The notes beneath the pieces are model-generated. The model saw only the letters and a list, made by a program, of their open reading frames with translations, was not told where the DNA came from and searched no databases. From assembly GCA_963931865.1 (NCBI GenBank), contig OZ007518.1:9166361-9230360 (forward strand): a stretch of DNA of 64,000 bases, given 5' to 3'. This document shows, piece after piece, positions 35,001 to 46,213 of the stretch; the stretch's first letter is position 1; each line of letters opens with the position of its first letter. A program made the position numbers and the translations under genes. This stretch comes from Axinella damicornis (lineage: Eukaryota; Porifera; Demospongiae; Axinellida; Axinellidae).

Positions 35001-38000
35001 TCATCAAGGACCTCACCAAGTTCATAGAGAACCTCATCGCATGCACTGCAGGTCAGACACATGGTTGCCATGGTTACTAGTCTTGTGACAACAGTGGCAA
35101 TAACCACCGTGTGTACATTGAATCAAGAGTGTATAATAATAAGAAGAGAGTATCGAACTCGCTATAGGCTACGTTGAATGTATGCGGAAAGTAACGTGAC
35201 ATCCAGTATGGTGCACGTGATCCACACGGACTCGTCAACTATTGTACTCCCCGATATGGCCGAGTATACTTGCTGCACGCACGCCTTGATCGTCGAGTCA
35301 AAGAGGCTAGCTAGCTGTGGTACGGTAGCCATGGCGTCTATGTCAGGTAAGATTGTGTTTTTGACATTAGCACTATACCGGATGTCACGTTACTTTCCGC
35401 ATACATTCAACGTTAGCCTGTAGCGAGTTCGATACTCTCTTCTTATTATTATACACTCTTGATTGAATATAATGTGTGTATTATCACATGGCTCAAGTTT
35501 CTGCAAGCCCATAGTCGGGGGGGGGTGGATGGGTCTTCAGGAACTGAGTCAACAGTACCGTCTTGACCACAATTACCAATATTGCTTATAACAAAATGAG
35601 ATAATTATTCAAACAAACAATAGCACGTCACACAGTAGGCTGCTGTCTACCCTTTCCTTCTCCCCACTTATATCCGTCCCTTCTCCCCACCATCCTTCCA
35701 TCCTTCCTCTCTTCCCCATTCTCCTCCCTCTCTTCCTCTGTCCCTCCTTCCCCCTCCATATCACTCTCCCTCCATCCCTCCCTCCATCCCTCCCTCCCTC
35801 CCTTGCTCTCTCCTTCCCTTCAGATGCCTGTGTTAATTTCCTGATTGACATCGGAGTGGAGCTGATTATCCTCTACGAGCACATCTATGAGATCTACGGT
35901 GACATTCTGGGAGCAAAGAACAGTTTTAGCATCCGGGCCTATGAACAAGGTCAGTAATGGCTCCTAGAACAGTTTTAGCATCCGGGCTTATGAACAAGGT
36001 CAGTAATGACTCCTTGATCAGCTTTAGCATCCGGGCCTATGAACAAGGTCAGTAATGGCTCCTTGATCAGCTTTAGCATCCGGGCTTATGAACAAGGTCA
36101 GTAATGGCTCTTGATCAGCTTCAGCATCCGGGCCTATGAACAAGGTCAGTAATGGCTTCTTGATCAAGCCCGTAGCCAGCTACTAGTCTGAATACCCGCC
36201 AAATCCGCTACACTGTACCCAATTTGCAAAAATTAGTACCCACAAATAATAATAGTGACCTTTATTATAAGTTAAGGTTAAGGTAGTCTGACGGAAGCTT
36301 TTTCTGATAGCATAATCCTTGGCAAATATATCTGCTGTCTCGCTCGAGAAAAGCGGTAAATACGGCTTTTTGGTGAACTGAACTGCTCGTTTTTGCACGG
36401 CTATACCGCGTATCGGTAAAAGCTTCCATCATGCCCTGCACCTTGTGACAGTGTACCTCCACCGCCACAATCAAGTTGCTCACGCTCTTCGTACCAGAGA
36501 TTTTTGGTTAGCGAAACATTTCCCAACACATTTCGCACAGCGCGTGCACAAGTATCCCGTAACCTTAAGCGGGAGAGGCCTGGTAAGTTATACCGTGCAC
36601 AAGATGGTGGAAAGACTTGAAATGAATGTGGGCGTACTGGGTCTCAGAACAGCAGGATGGATGACAGTACAAGGTAACATACCACACGTATTTAGCTAGC
36701 GGGGGGCGACTGTCATACTCACCAAGTGTTGAACAACACACAAAATAATTATAGCATCTTCGATCTGACTATTTTGATTACGTCATGTTCACGTGAGGAA
36801 ACTGGTGGCCCTTCCAGCTTTTCCATACTGCAAGCTACGAAAAGCTGTGCAGGGGCCTGGGAATGAGACTGCCTGTATGAGTATATACTGTACTATTCTC
36901 TGCAGGAGGGATTTGTGTCGGTCGTGTCACCCGAGCATGTCTGACTCTCCAATAGTGAACCACTTTATTTTTTCTTGCTGCATGCTTGTGACGCAATTTG
37001 TTGTGTTGTGTATCATTCATGAAACCAAATTACCTGTAAGATGAAGTCACCCATGTTTCTGGAACGTCTTCATTTGATATTCATAGCTCAGCTAACCGCC
37101 TGAGACCGGACAGAACAGGAAGTCCTACACGTGAAATAATATACGTAATTGCAAGAGGAATTTGAATTTTCTGCAACTTCTCACTCCTAATAAAGAATTC
37201 TCTACGATTTCATTGGCAGTCTGAAATTCCTGCCTAAAAGTTAACAAAGACCGAAGTTTCTGCGCAAAGTTGCCAGATCCTCTTTCCTGCGAGGGGTGGG
37301 GTCTGGGCACGAGACTACCTACATACATGCCAGGTGTAGAAAAATGGAGAGTGTTTGAGTCTGTATGGTCACAGTACTGGTGGGAGAGTAAGCCCACAAG
37401 TCTCTAGTCTCGTTCCCAGACCCCGAATGCGTGTGTGCGTTTGGGGTCTGGGAACGAGACTAACAAAGTCTCCTGCTTAAATTCACAGCTTGAGAAAGGC
37501 TAGTTTGCAACAGTTTACAAGTGTTGTAAATGCTAGTGTACAAGGCAGTTTACAAGTTTGTAAATGAACCCCTGTATGTAAGCAATAGGAGTTCATTTAC
37601 AAACTTGTAAACTGGCTTGTACACTTGCATTTACAACACTTGTAAACTGTTGCAAACTAGCCTCTCTCAAACTGTGATTGTTACAAGAAGGTTAACAGCT
37701 ATGGTCTGGCTTGTCTAGTTCGAAGTGCTATATATGTACACACACAGAAGGGCCAGCTAATATTGAGGCAGTGCTACAGGGAAGCTACCTGGGGATCAAG
37801 CCAGTGATCATAATATTATGAGGAACACAGCTCCCTCAACTGCTGGGATGGTACTAGAGTGAAGGAACACAGCTGAAGAGTATGCTTGGAATCGGGTAAC
37901 CTTCATTGTAATTGTTAAGCTTAACAATGAAAGTTATATCCTCTTTGTAGAGTACACTAGTGATGGTGTCCATATGGGCAACCAAGCTATTATATAGCTG

Positions 38001-38186
38001 GCAGGTGGGGAGCAGATTACACGACACTGCACGCAAGGTGGTGGCAGTGTCAGGGGTGTTTTCTAGTTTTAGATGCTTTAGGCTAATTTACTACTTGTAA
38101 TAAAACCACGTGCATGTGATTTGCATATCCTATTGCTACAGCTAAAATTTAAAAATTCTCTCTCATCAGGAGGAACAACATCATAG
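29008..38186 (+). CDS. Secreted beta-propeller (PLL/tectonin-like) plus SKICH-like protein
   Basis: Model: join(29008..29231, 29909..30011, 30305..30949, 31219..31386, 31642..31783, 32788..32935, 33087..33298, 34932..35051, 35824..35949, 38170..38186), about 634 residues; the last exon is tentative. The ATG has a good context (GCCATGG). Residues 1-20 are a signal peptide (CVFLLLVVALLSS). Residues about 80-400 carry repeated blade motifs such as LYWSWNNGSDWSGWVAIG, LLHTWQNS and LYHIWQLERDSSWSDWDDIG, typical of PLL/tectonin-type lectin propellers. Residues about 405-545 resemble a SKICH-like beta domain (HKDWIGVYPSG, DGQYEFRYM). The C-terminus is helical with spaced Cys. The intron after 30949 uses a GC donor (GAG|GCAAGT). 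A secreted sugar- or surface-binding role is inferred. Introns hold several MITEs and a minisatellite. Confidence 0.75.
29312..29364. mobile_element. TAGTCTCGTTCCCAGAC MITE (53 bp)
   Basis: TAGTCTCGTTCCCAGACCC ... GGGTCTGGGAATGAGACTA: perfect short palindrome, subfamily with GTCTC ends. Confidence 0.85.
29719..29807. mobile_element. TAGCCTCGTTCCCAGGC MITE (89 bp)
   Basis: TAGCCTCGTTCCCAGGCTCC ... GGCCTGGGAACGAGGCTA, with a less conserved centre. A 5'-end-only copy is at about 30138 and another partial at about 29640. Confidence 0.85.
31119..31168. repeat. 50-bp perfect palindrome
   Basis: CAAGAGAAATTTGAATTTTG, AACACGTGTT and the exact complement, with no loop. It lies 50 bp upstream of an exon of the propeller gene. 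Confidence 0.9.
32584..32673. mobile_element. TAGCCTCGTTCCCAGGC MITE (90 bp)
   Basis: TAGCCTCGTTCCCAGGCCAC ... GACCTGGGAACGAGGCTA, with an inner AGCTTTTGTC / GACAAAAGCT pairing. A half copy precedes it at about 32497 and another is near 32273. Confidence 0.85.
32927..33000 (+). repeat. Tandem duplication of an exon end with its donor (37-bp unit)
   Basis: CAGATACATGTGGGTAGAG and CAGATACATGTGGGTGGAG start two 37-bp units at 32927 and 32964. Each contains the 3' end of the propeller-gene exon (AGATACAT) and a GTGGGT donor. Confidence 0.85.
33690..34335. repeat. Fold-back dispersed repeat (copy also at 58.8-59.45 kb)
   Basis: Contains CTGGGATTTGCACCATTGTG and, inverted about 200 bp later, CACAATGGTGCAAATCCCAG, around a core with AAAATCATGAAAA. 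The same arrangement occurs twice at 58790-59455. No coding capacity. Confidence 0.8.
34441..34900. repeat. Minisatellite, about 27-bp unit
   Basis: Roughly seventeen imperfect copies of CCCACCCATCCCACCCGTAC plus ACCACT, in the intron before exon 34932-35051 of the propeller gene. Long open frames on both strands (His/Pro/Ser/Thr or Gly/Trp repeats) are artefacts of the repeat. Confidence 0.95.
35121..35464. mobile_element. 344-bp MITE with about 90-bp TIRs
   Basis: AATCAAGAGTGTATAATAAT ... CGGAAAGTAACGTGACATCC on the left pairs with the right arm ending ATTATACACTCTTGATT. It is in an intron of the propeller gene. Confidence 0.9.
35914..36165 (+). repeat. Five tandem copies of an exon end with its splice donor (49-bp unit)
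   Basis: The 3' end of exon 35824-35949, from AGTTTTAGCATCCGGGC through GAACAAG|GTCAGT, is repeated at 49-bp spacing (anchors at 35928, 35977, 36026, 36075, 36123). All five units keep the donor sequence, so five equivalent 5' splice sites follow one acceptor. Confidence 0.9.
37405..37462. mobile_element. TAGTCTCGTTCCCAGAC MITE (58 bp)
   Basis: TAGTCTCGTTCCCAGACCCC ... GGGGTCTGGGAACGAGACTA. A right-end-only copy is at about 37295-37316. Confidence 0.85.
37483..37677. mobile_element. 195-bp inverted-repeat element
   Basis: Arms of about 85 bp: TCACAGCTTGAGAAAGGCTA ... TTTGTAAATGAAC and the complement ending CTGTGA, with a short loop (about 37570-37588). Confidence 0.9.
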
Positions 38187-38563
38187 TGCAGTTGCAGATG
38201 AGTGAACAAGTTATTGCTAATTGCTAATAAATATGCCTCGATCTTGACCTTCCCACAGCCACGTTACCAACTCCAGATCACCCTTAGTAAGTAATGGTTC
38301 TGCATTAAGCTGTTCATTTGTTCACTCATCTGCACAGACTAACATTCCTCAGTAAGCTATAACCTTGAACATTTTAATTCGAGTCAACAGAGCTATTAAT
38401 GTCACATGGTGTCATTAGAGGTATGTTAATTAATGAGTGAACAAACTTGAAACCATTTCTCTTACTAGGGGGAGGTGGCAACCTGGTTGTGGGAAGTTGC
38501 TGTTTCCAATCCACTTTTCATTTCAATTAACCTGGACTACAATTTTTCATTGTAGCTATTTGT

Positions 38564-38705
38564 TAGCCTCGTTCCCAGGCCTACCCCGTTTTTTCTGTTC
38601 TTCGGTTTCCGTTGACAATAATACACGGATGCGGAATCATCCGTGTATTATTGTCAACGGAAACCGAAGAACAGAAAAAACGGGGTAGGCCTGGGAACGA
38701 GGCTA
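38564..38705. mobile_element. 142-bp near-perfect palindrome with TAGCCTCGTTCCCAGGC ends
   Basis: The local MITE terminus plus about 45 bp of unrelated sequence (GTTTTTTCTGTTCTTCGGTT ...) is mirrored exactly on the other side of a loop at about 38630-38640. It is the longest fully palindromic member here and shows that the inner arm is not a family sequence. Confidence 0.9.
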
Positions 38706-39805
38706 GCTATTTGTGGTAGATATGTTTTGCTGTAAACACTATTTTTGATAGTAATGGATGAGCGGTGCATGTTTGCTGCTTCAGAGGTCATAGCTACCTG
38801 AGATACAGCAAGCAGTAGCTAGTCTTACAATGACGTATTTGCAGACTGCAGACTGCACAGACCTCGTTTAGCAGTCTCGTTGACCAAGCAAATTACCTGC
38901 AGGTAATTTTATAGCTAGCTAGCTAGGAGCTACATCAAACAAGTATCAAGTCTATTATAGCCTTTAACATGTTCGGGATTCCGAATCGGCACATTAATGA
39001 TATGTTTGGCAGTAGGCCCTGAAGGGGTGTTGCCCAAGCAATTCTAGATCTACATGCTTATATATTTTTCAAGCCCTGTCTGAATGCTTTATGTATGTTG
39101 TTTGGAAGGGCTTATGTAATGTACAGACGGCAACAGACCCTAATTAGGTCTTGTACATGAAAATCCACCCCAATTGAGCCTGGTCAACGTCGAAGTACTT
39201 GAGCGTGCCTAAATTTTCACCTCTCATGATCTGATGAGGTGGGTGGGAGAGGCTGTCTTTTCAAGCCCGTTCAGTTTTACTCTCTGCAGCCTGGCACTTT
39301 TAGTTGCAGCTGGTGCGGAATAACATCACCATGGGAAAACTATTTGTGCGCATGAGTACTCTCAGCCAATGGGTGCGCCCTACCTGCTGCCCCGCCCCCT
39401 CCATGTTAACCTGCTTTAACTTCATTAAAGCTCATTGTTCATGCAGGCCTTTCCTACTTCCATTTTTGATCCTGACTGCCCCCACTGCACTCCCCCTAGC
39501 TACCAGGACCAATGAGCTTAGCTACGTAGCTCCTGGAAGCAATCATGTGCACCACACAGGTTCTCAGAAGAAACAGATGACTCATGAACATTGCTTACTG
39601 GAGGTACGTACCTGCCATGGTGTGTGAGAACAGCTTCATCCAGTTCTATCACATGCAGGCTTGTTAGTAATCAATGCATAATAAATTTAGGTAAGCTCAG
39701 ACCACCCTCCTTCAATTATATGATCTGGGGTGTGGACTGGATTCTCAGCAGTGCACATTGCGATTATCCACCCATTGTGCCAGTTGCCTCTCAGTACAGT
39801 CAGGG

Positions 39806-40753
39806 TAAGGGCCCGGTCAGTGTCATGGGAAATGGGGACCTGGGGTCCCCAATTTCCCTTGAGTATGGGGACCCTTTAGTGAAAATAGGGGCCCCCTCTG
39901 TGAAAGATGTTAACACTTAACAGCGGGGAAATGGAATATTAAGTTGGAATTCAGACCTCTGGCCTCTCATAACAGTTAATCACTAACGTCATTTTTAATA
40001 GCTACACTGTACAGCAATCAGGTTTAGAAAATTTGCCAATAGAAAAATAATTGTAACATGTATAGACATAATAATGATAGTTTCTTTGATGAGGATCTTC
40101 AACAGCAAGTTGTGGAACATCCCTCTCCAGATTGTTAGAATGGTCATAGTGAGAGAGAACTAGATAGCTACATTGAGCATATAGCTCACTAACTAGCCTG
40201 CTAGACAGTGATCAGTGTCAGATTTATATACTTCAAGTTCATGATCCCCCGACATAGCTGTCAAAAAGAGATCAGCAAGCTTGGAAATTTGGCTCTTTGT
40301 TGGAGGGCTTGCACTGTCCGACTTATGTATTACAGCTATATCAGGGTAGCAACCATCGCACGTGAACTTAAGGATGATAGCTTTCAATATATATGATGAT
40401 GACATTCGAACTAAATTGTCCTTGCCCTCCAACAAAGAGTCAAATTTCTCTGTGGGTGAATTGTGGTCAAGTGGTTAACTGTGGACCAAAAGTCCCTGGT
40501 TCGAATCCCACCTATTGCTTCACTGGTGAAGTGCTTTCTTTATCCCTCCAGGTCCTCCACTTGGGAGATCATTGGCTGAGAGGTAAAACCATGGATAATA
40601 GAGCTATTATCTATATCTTTACCTTACCAAACTGTCGCTCTACATAGTGCTTTCATGCAGAGCTGTAACTACACGAACCGTGAGCATGAAAAATATAGTG
40701 AGGGGTCCCCATATTTCCACGGGGTCCCCCAAATTTTATGACACCGGCCGGGT
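39806..40753. mobile_element. Possible 950-bp TIR element containing a tRNA-like SINE
   Basis: The left end GGGCCCGGTCAGTGTCATGG ... GGGGTCCCC is mirrored imperfectly by GGGGTCCCC ... TATGACACCGGCCGGGT on the right. The interior is non-coding and includes the tRNA-like sequence at 40450-40512 (A box TGTGGTCAAGTGGTTAAC, B box GGTTCGAATCCC). Boundaries are approximate. Confidence 0.5.
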
Positions 40754-40865
40754 ATATGTATATATAGCCTCGAGGCCACACCCCTCGCATGCGTGCGATC
40801 GTGAAGGGGGTGGCCTCGAGGACAGGTACGTACAACGGCGAGATTAGCTTTCGGCTACGGTAATC

Positions 40866-43800
40866 ATGCGACGTTCTCTGTGCGTCACTGTTCTCCTGTG
40901 TGTGTTAGGGGTGGTATTCGGGCAGTACGTGCCAGTATGCGACCCCGCGAACTACATGTCCATCCCGCTGCCTAATCTCCCTACGCAATTCTCAGTGGTC
41001 ATCGAAGCTAACTTGGGACAGGAAGACAGCACCTTGAACGTCAAGGAATATTTCGATGAGGTCGGAAACAGAGGCAGGTTCGAAATAACTAGGTACGGCT
41101 TAAAAACTGTGGGGATATTTGATTACGACGATGGAGAAATCTTTAGGATTTCAGATGGCGATACCTGCGAAGTTAGCCTGATTGCTGATCCCTCCACACG
41201 TCGCTTCCTCGCTGAAACACCTATATTTGGATTCCAGGACGGCGTAAATGGATCCGTACACATCGGAACTGTTAGTGACTTCTTCCAACTGCGCAACAAC
41301 ACTGATGCGACGTGGCTCGGCGTGGAGGACGTCAGAGGAATCCCGTGCAACCGCTGGCAGACGTGCACTGTGATGGAAAACAACTCGTACACCTTGGACT
41401 ACTACTTTGCAACCGAGAACTGGGATTTTAGTCTGGGAAATGGCTCTACTCCAGTGCAAGTGATCCTCAATGCATCGATTGTCAGAAAAGGTGTAACTGA
41501 ATCACTAAACCACATCTACTCTTTTGTGGCATTTGACACTGGTCCGAGATCTGTTCCAGATGAAGTTTTCGCAGTTCCCTTTGGACTAATTTGCTCTGGC
41601 CGCATTCCCGGGCTTTCCATCCCATTATTACCAGATTACTTCAGTGCAACAATCGAGGCAGTTCAAAGAACCACACGGAGTGCATTGGTCTACAAAGTAA
41701 GTCACTGCACATGTAGCTTAGACAGCTATGGGTTTTTCATACACCCAACTGAGTGGAAGGTTGTATAGTCTGTCCCCTAGCCTGGTGCTCGGAGAGGGGC
41801 TCTACATAAGGTCAGACCAGCCTTCCGCTTGGTATACAACAAAGGACAAACTACATGAAGACTTAAAAGCCTTGACACTCGCGCATTATTAGTTTCTGGG
41901 AGTGTATAAGCCGTCGATTATTGACAACGTTTTAGCCTGCCTTCATAGCTCAGTCTGGAATGACTTGGGAACTTGATTTTTGCGGCAAACGAAAGAGTAA
42001 TCAAATCTGACTAAGAATAGCTCGTTTTGAACGGGTTACTGTGTGCACACACTACATACCAGTTGAAACCATGCAATTCTCGACCACACGTATATATAAT
42101 CGATCGCGACTGCCTGTACATTTCCCCATATTAACTATCGACCGGTATACAGCAAACTTTGTACACGGTGAAAGGAGTTTACGTAAAGAATGACACGTTT
42201 CTTGTACCAGAGTGTTTGCAAGAGCAGTATCCAAATGATTTTTGTTGAAAATGGCATGCACGAATATTACTACAAATTGTATCGAGGCTGTTTAGACTAC
42301 TAATCACCAAATAAAATCACTGAAACAAACAAAAAAAAACCAAGGTTAGGTTGCAATTCTGTTATTAGCGCATCATAATCCTTGCTGGATCTGGTGTAGC
42401 CTCGTTCCCAGGCGCTCGGTACCGAGCGCCTGGGAACGAGGCTGGATCTGGTGCTGCAACTTGTGCAATAGCCCAGTACAAAATGTATTGCAGAGTGTAA
42501 GCTTGTTTACTATACAGGTTACACAGTCATGATGAGGTTATTGGTTAGCCAAATATTCATTGCAGGTGTAATTGGAACTTAAGCTACAATATTCATGCAT
42601 CAGCTATTGCTTAGTAGGGCAAAGGTCAGGCATTATGGATAAACAAGGGGCCGGTGGCAAAAGTCAGGAGGTGGATCATGCAAAGCTATGGAAGATAATT
42701 TAGGTTGAATCAACCCTAGATTTTTTGGAGTGATATAAGTTAATGGCAAAAGTAGAATCTACACTTGCAGCTAGAAAGTTCTGCATGTTTCCAGTGTGCC
42801 TTCTTATAAGATTATACCTTGAACCATATAGCCATTCACACTAATGACCAGTTCACTGCAGGCTTAGAGGCCAATGGTATAGTGACGCACTGTTACTACA
42901 GGCCTAGGAAGCCATGTCTGCCTGTCTCTCTCCAATGTTCAACTACATCCTTCCGGAGTGGGCCAATTTGCTTGTCCAGATCCCAGCCTGGTAGCCCAAA
43001 TGTCTTGAGTGCTGCAACAGGACATCCAGCATTCGTGGGATAGTGTCTTGCTCTTCTGACAGAACCAAAAAAACCAAAAAGCGGTGAAACTTGGCGTGAA
43101 TTTAGGTACAGTTGCATGCCAGTCACTCAGGAAGAACTGCAAAACAAACAAGCGTGTGGTTGTATCATGAGGAAAAGTCGGTTTGCAAAAACCAAAATAG
43201 AGGGGATGACAGCGAAGCACTGCAGAAGTTGGTGGTGTTGGGCATCCTCGGTCAGTGCTGCATATGGATGTGTTGCCATGGAGATGAAGGCTGGATTAAT
43301 AATGACAGTAAAGGCCAGAAGGCCCATTAGTCACAGCTTAAGTGTGTACATGAATGTGATGAGTTGAATGTGATGAGTTCGGCTGCGGTTTAACCTTGTA
43401 ATTGAGCAGACCTATGCTTGAAAGCCTTGTAGCTATATAAACGAACCTAACAAATGGAGTAACTTCTTATCCTTCACTGACCACACAATAAAAATAAACT
43501 TGTCTAAAGTACTAAGGAGTGATTCAGTGTACAACAATAGTGAAGAGCGTTCCGGTAATTCCTCATACAGTTTACAAGAGAACATGAAGTGTGGTTCATC
43601 TTCGATTACTATTCCAGGCTTACTGTGCTGACTTCTTTACCTTCCCCAAAACTGTTGAGGTTGTGTTGCAGCCTGTGAAAATGTATAACACCACTGCGTG
43701 TGTCTGCTTTAAGGCATGATCTTTGTGTGTTGTGCATGTGTGTGCTTTGATGCAACTGTAGTCTGAGTTGCCACACATCGCTCATTAGTGTGTGTACAAT

Positions 43801-45317
43801 GCCCTGTATCTCTTATCTATACATTGTGTTTTTGTTAGTCATGTTGTTGCTATTTTCTCATTTAGGAGTTCTACGATTTTCCAAAACGTCTGTCACGGGT
43901 GGATGTGTATTATGATGGCAGAGGAAGAGCAGGGGATAGGCCTGGGCAACTCAGTATAATTCGAGATTCTGCTCGCAATGTTGAGTATGTCATCAACAGG
44001 CAGCTCAATAATTGTACAGTTGTGCGACGTGATTTTGATGTTGTATATTTTTATGGGTTGGAAGGGACTTCTCAGTTAGTGGCTGAACTTTCAACTCCCC
44101 CTGACTTGTTGGCTTACGTTCCATTCTTTCCATATGCCTATGAAGGAGTTACGACTGTTCGTGGAGTCACTGTAGACGCTTGGATTGGTCTGATTTCTGC
44201 TACTCCATATGAATTCACAACTCCCAATTTGGCTGGGTATCTTGATGTGAGAAATTTAACATTCGAAGTCTTCTTCACCAGACCTGGGTGGAGGATTACC
44301 AGTGACCGCACAGTCAGCATGGAACCAACAATATGGAGGCTAATTGTGAATGCACATTCTACGTACACTAATTATACGGACAATGTAACTACTAGTGGAG
44401 ATATCTCAGGGGTGTATGACATATTTGACTTCTCGGAGGAGGAACCAGACTTTGATATTTTCGACATTTCCACCTGTTTCTCTCCGTCAGAGTACCATGT
44501 ACTGAGCCTAGCCATCCCGGGGCACGAGCAGGGTCTCAACTTCAGTCAACTTCGAAACAACCTCCGATCTGCAATTGTTGACTATTCCAAAATACAGCCC
44601 TTGCAAGTTGGAAATATTCAGGTTGGTTTGTGATATTGAAAGTATGTCAGGCAAAAGTAATGAGCATAGAATAATAGGTACAAAAAAGCAAAGCCTACTT
44701 TATAATGACAGTACAAAGATCATAGCAAAATTTACTCCCTGTAGGCCTGTACTTGAAATACTGCATTTCCTTCCCTTGTTATTATAGTGTTGGTCAATTG
44801 TTGTTCCGACTGCAATCATAAATGATATTCACAGCATAACAAAATTTGTGCTAATATTAATCACTGACTGCTTGTACTCTCTCTGTAACTGCAGATTACC
44901 GGTGAGAATGGGACACACATCTTTGTCAGTTTGCACATCTCCAACCCCACCCAGCTTGCTGCAACGGACACCTCCAAAACAGCAGATGAGATTTTGCTGA
45001 TGATTCAACGCAACACGACCAATGGTAGGCTTCCATTTCAGATCTCAACAGGCTTGGGAACGACAACGGTCACTCCAGTGCTACTGAGCGTGAATCCACA
45101 GGAGTGTGATCGCACGGATGGTTCCTGCTTTGGCCTGAATACCGCGCAATCTGCTGGACTTGGAATAGGACTGCTTCTTGTAGGTCTTGCGTGTGGCATT
45201 CTTGGCATATTACTGGTGCTCCTTGTTGTCAAGCTATGCTGTTTTGGGAAGTCCACTGCTCCAAAAGAAGCTCCTGTTAGTTACGAAAAACAAGAAGACG
45301 AAGTGTCTATGAAGTAG
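40866..45317 (+). CDS. Type I membrane protein with LolA-like ectodomain
   Basis: Model: join(40866..41696, 43866..44621, 44895..45317), 669 residues, all introns phase 0. Residues 1-19 are a signal peptide (SLCVTVLLCVLGVVFGQ). The ectodomain has two beta-rich halves: residues about 25-215 (PTQFSVVIEANL, PCNRWQTC) and about 255-500 (FSATIEAV, LSRVDVYYDGRGR, NCTVVRRD). This pattern resembles the LolA-like repeats of uncharacterised invertebrate membrane proteins. N-glycosylation sequons are frequent. A transmembrane helix (GLGIGLLLVGLACGILGILL) near residue 620 is followed by CC, a basic stretch and an acidic 20-residue tail. The biochemical role is unknown; lipid or lipoprotein binding is only a guess from the fold. 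Intron 1 contains a palindromic MITE. Confidence 0.8.
42397..42443. mobile_element. Minimal palindromic TAGCCTCGTTCCCAGGC element (47 bp)
   Basis: Two termini joined almost directly through GCTCGGTACCGAGC: the shortest complete member of the family and perfectly self-complementary except at the last bases. Confidence 0.85.
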
Positions 45318-46213
45318 ACGTTAGCTAAACTGTCAGACGCTACTCTAGCCCTAGTACTCAGTGATTGTACCATTAGTTTGTGCAAGTCAACTATATAATT
45401 ATACAGTGACTGCTAGTGAGTTCAGCTCAGTAGTATTTTTGTGCCCCTTTACCCCTTTCGTGGTTGGTTGCCCCTATATAGTGAGTCATTGTGATGACTA
45501 CCTCACTGCTAAAGGTCATCTATAGGTGTAGGAAGCATAATTATGTTGTGCTGTGTAAACTTTTCTTGCCAGCAGCGAAATTATTCATAAGCATGCAAAA
45601 GTATACATAGCAAATAACAGAGTTGCATGATTTTTCCCCAGAGCGTATAATATAGTGCATGCCGAGTATTACCTTATTCTTGTTCTCAAATCGGCATTAC
45701 TATCATATGCATCAGGTTGTGTCGTTCCAAGTCCACCCACCACTCCGAAAGATTCTCCTGTTAGTTATAAGCACGATGATCACAAGCGAAGTCAGTCCGC
45801 CACCCTGAATTAATTTGTACGCTGCATTAAGTTGATTAATTGTGTATGCAAAGAGCTTACCAAAATAAGGGAGTATTGTTTCAGTACAGCTAGCTAACAA
45901 CATTGGATCCGGTAACACTAGTTACAGATGAAAATATTTTAACTAAAAGACGGCTGTGGGTGCAGTATTCCTAGACCCAAAAGCCCTAGCTAACCTAGCT
46001 ACTGCAGTTGACCTATATGAGGCCAATAATGTGTACTAGCATCAATCGACTGCATATCTGTGCGTGTGTACATGCCCCTCCCCCATGGGCCAAAGACCGG
46101 CGTCAAAGGTCGACCAGTTATTATGCAGACGTACGCGCGCCGCTGTACTGTATGCGGATCTAGGCCAAGGTCGCACAGTACAAATCACTCTAGTTTTGTT
46201 TATATGCGCACGG
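45318..46213. other. Intergenic interval between the LolA-like gene and the glypican
   Basis: Mostly AT-rich non-coding sequence. A stretch at 45710-45790 (CCACTCCGAAAGATTCTCCTGTTAGTTA) resembles the end of the preceding gene's last exon (45260-45300), suggesting a duplicated 3' fragment. No gene supported. Confidence 0.4.

Noticed and set aside
34261..35088. Long open frames on both strands with HSHPSHPYTTP or GWDGWERCTGG repeats
   Set aside because: They are the 27-bp minisatellite read in several frames; the real exon here begins at 34932 after an acceptor and in a phase set by the previous exon.
40450..40512. Functional tRNA gene
   Set aside because: A and B boxes are present, but the acceptor and anticodon stems do not pair; a tRNA-derived repeat is more likely.
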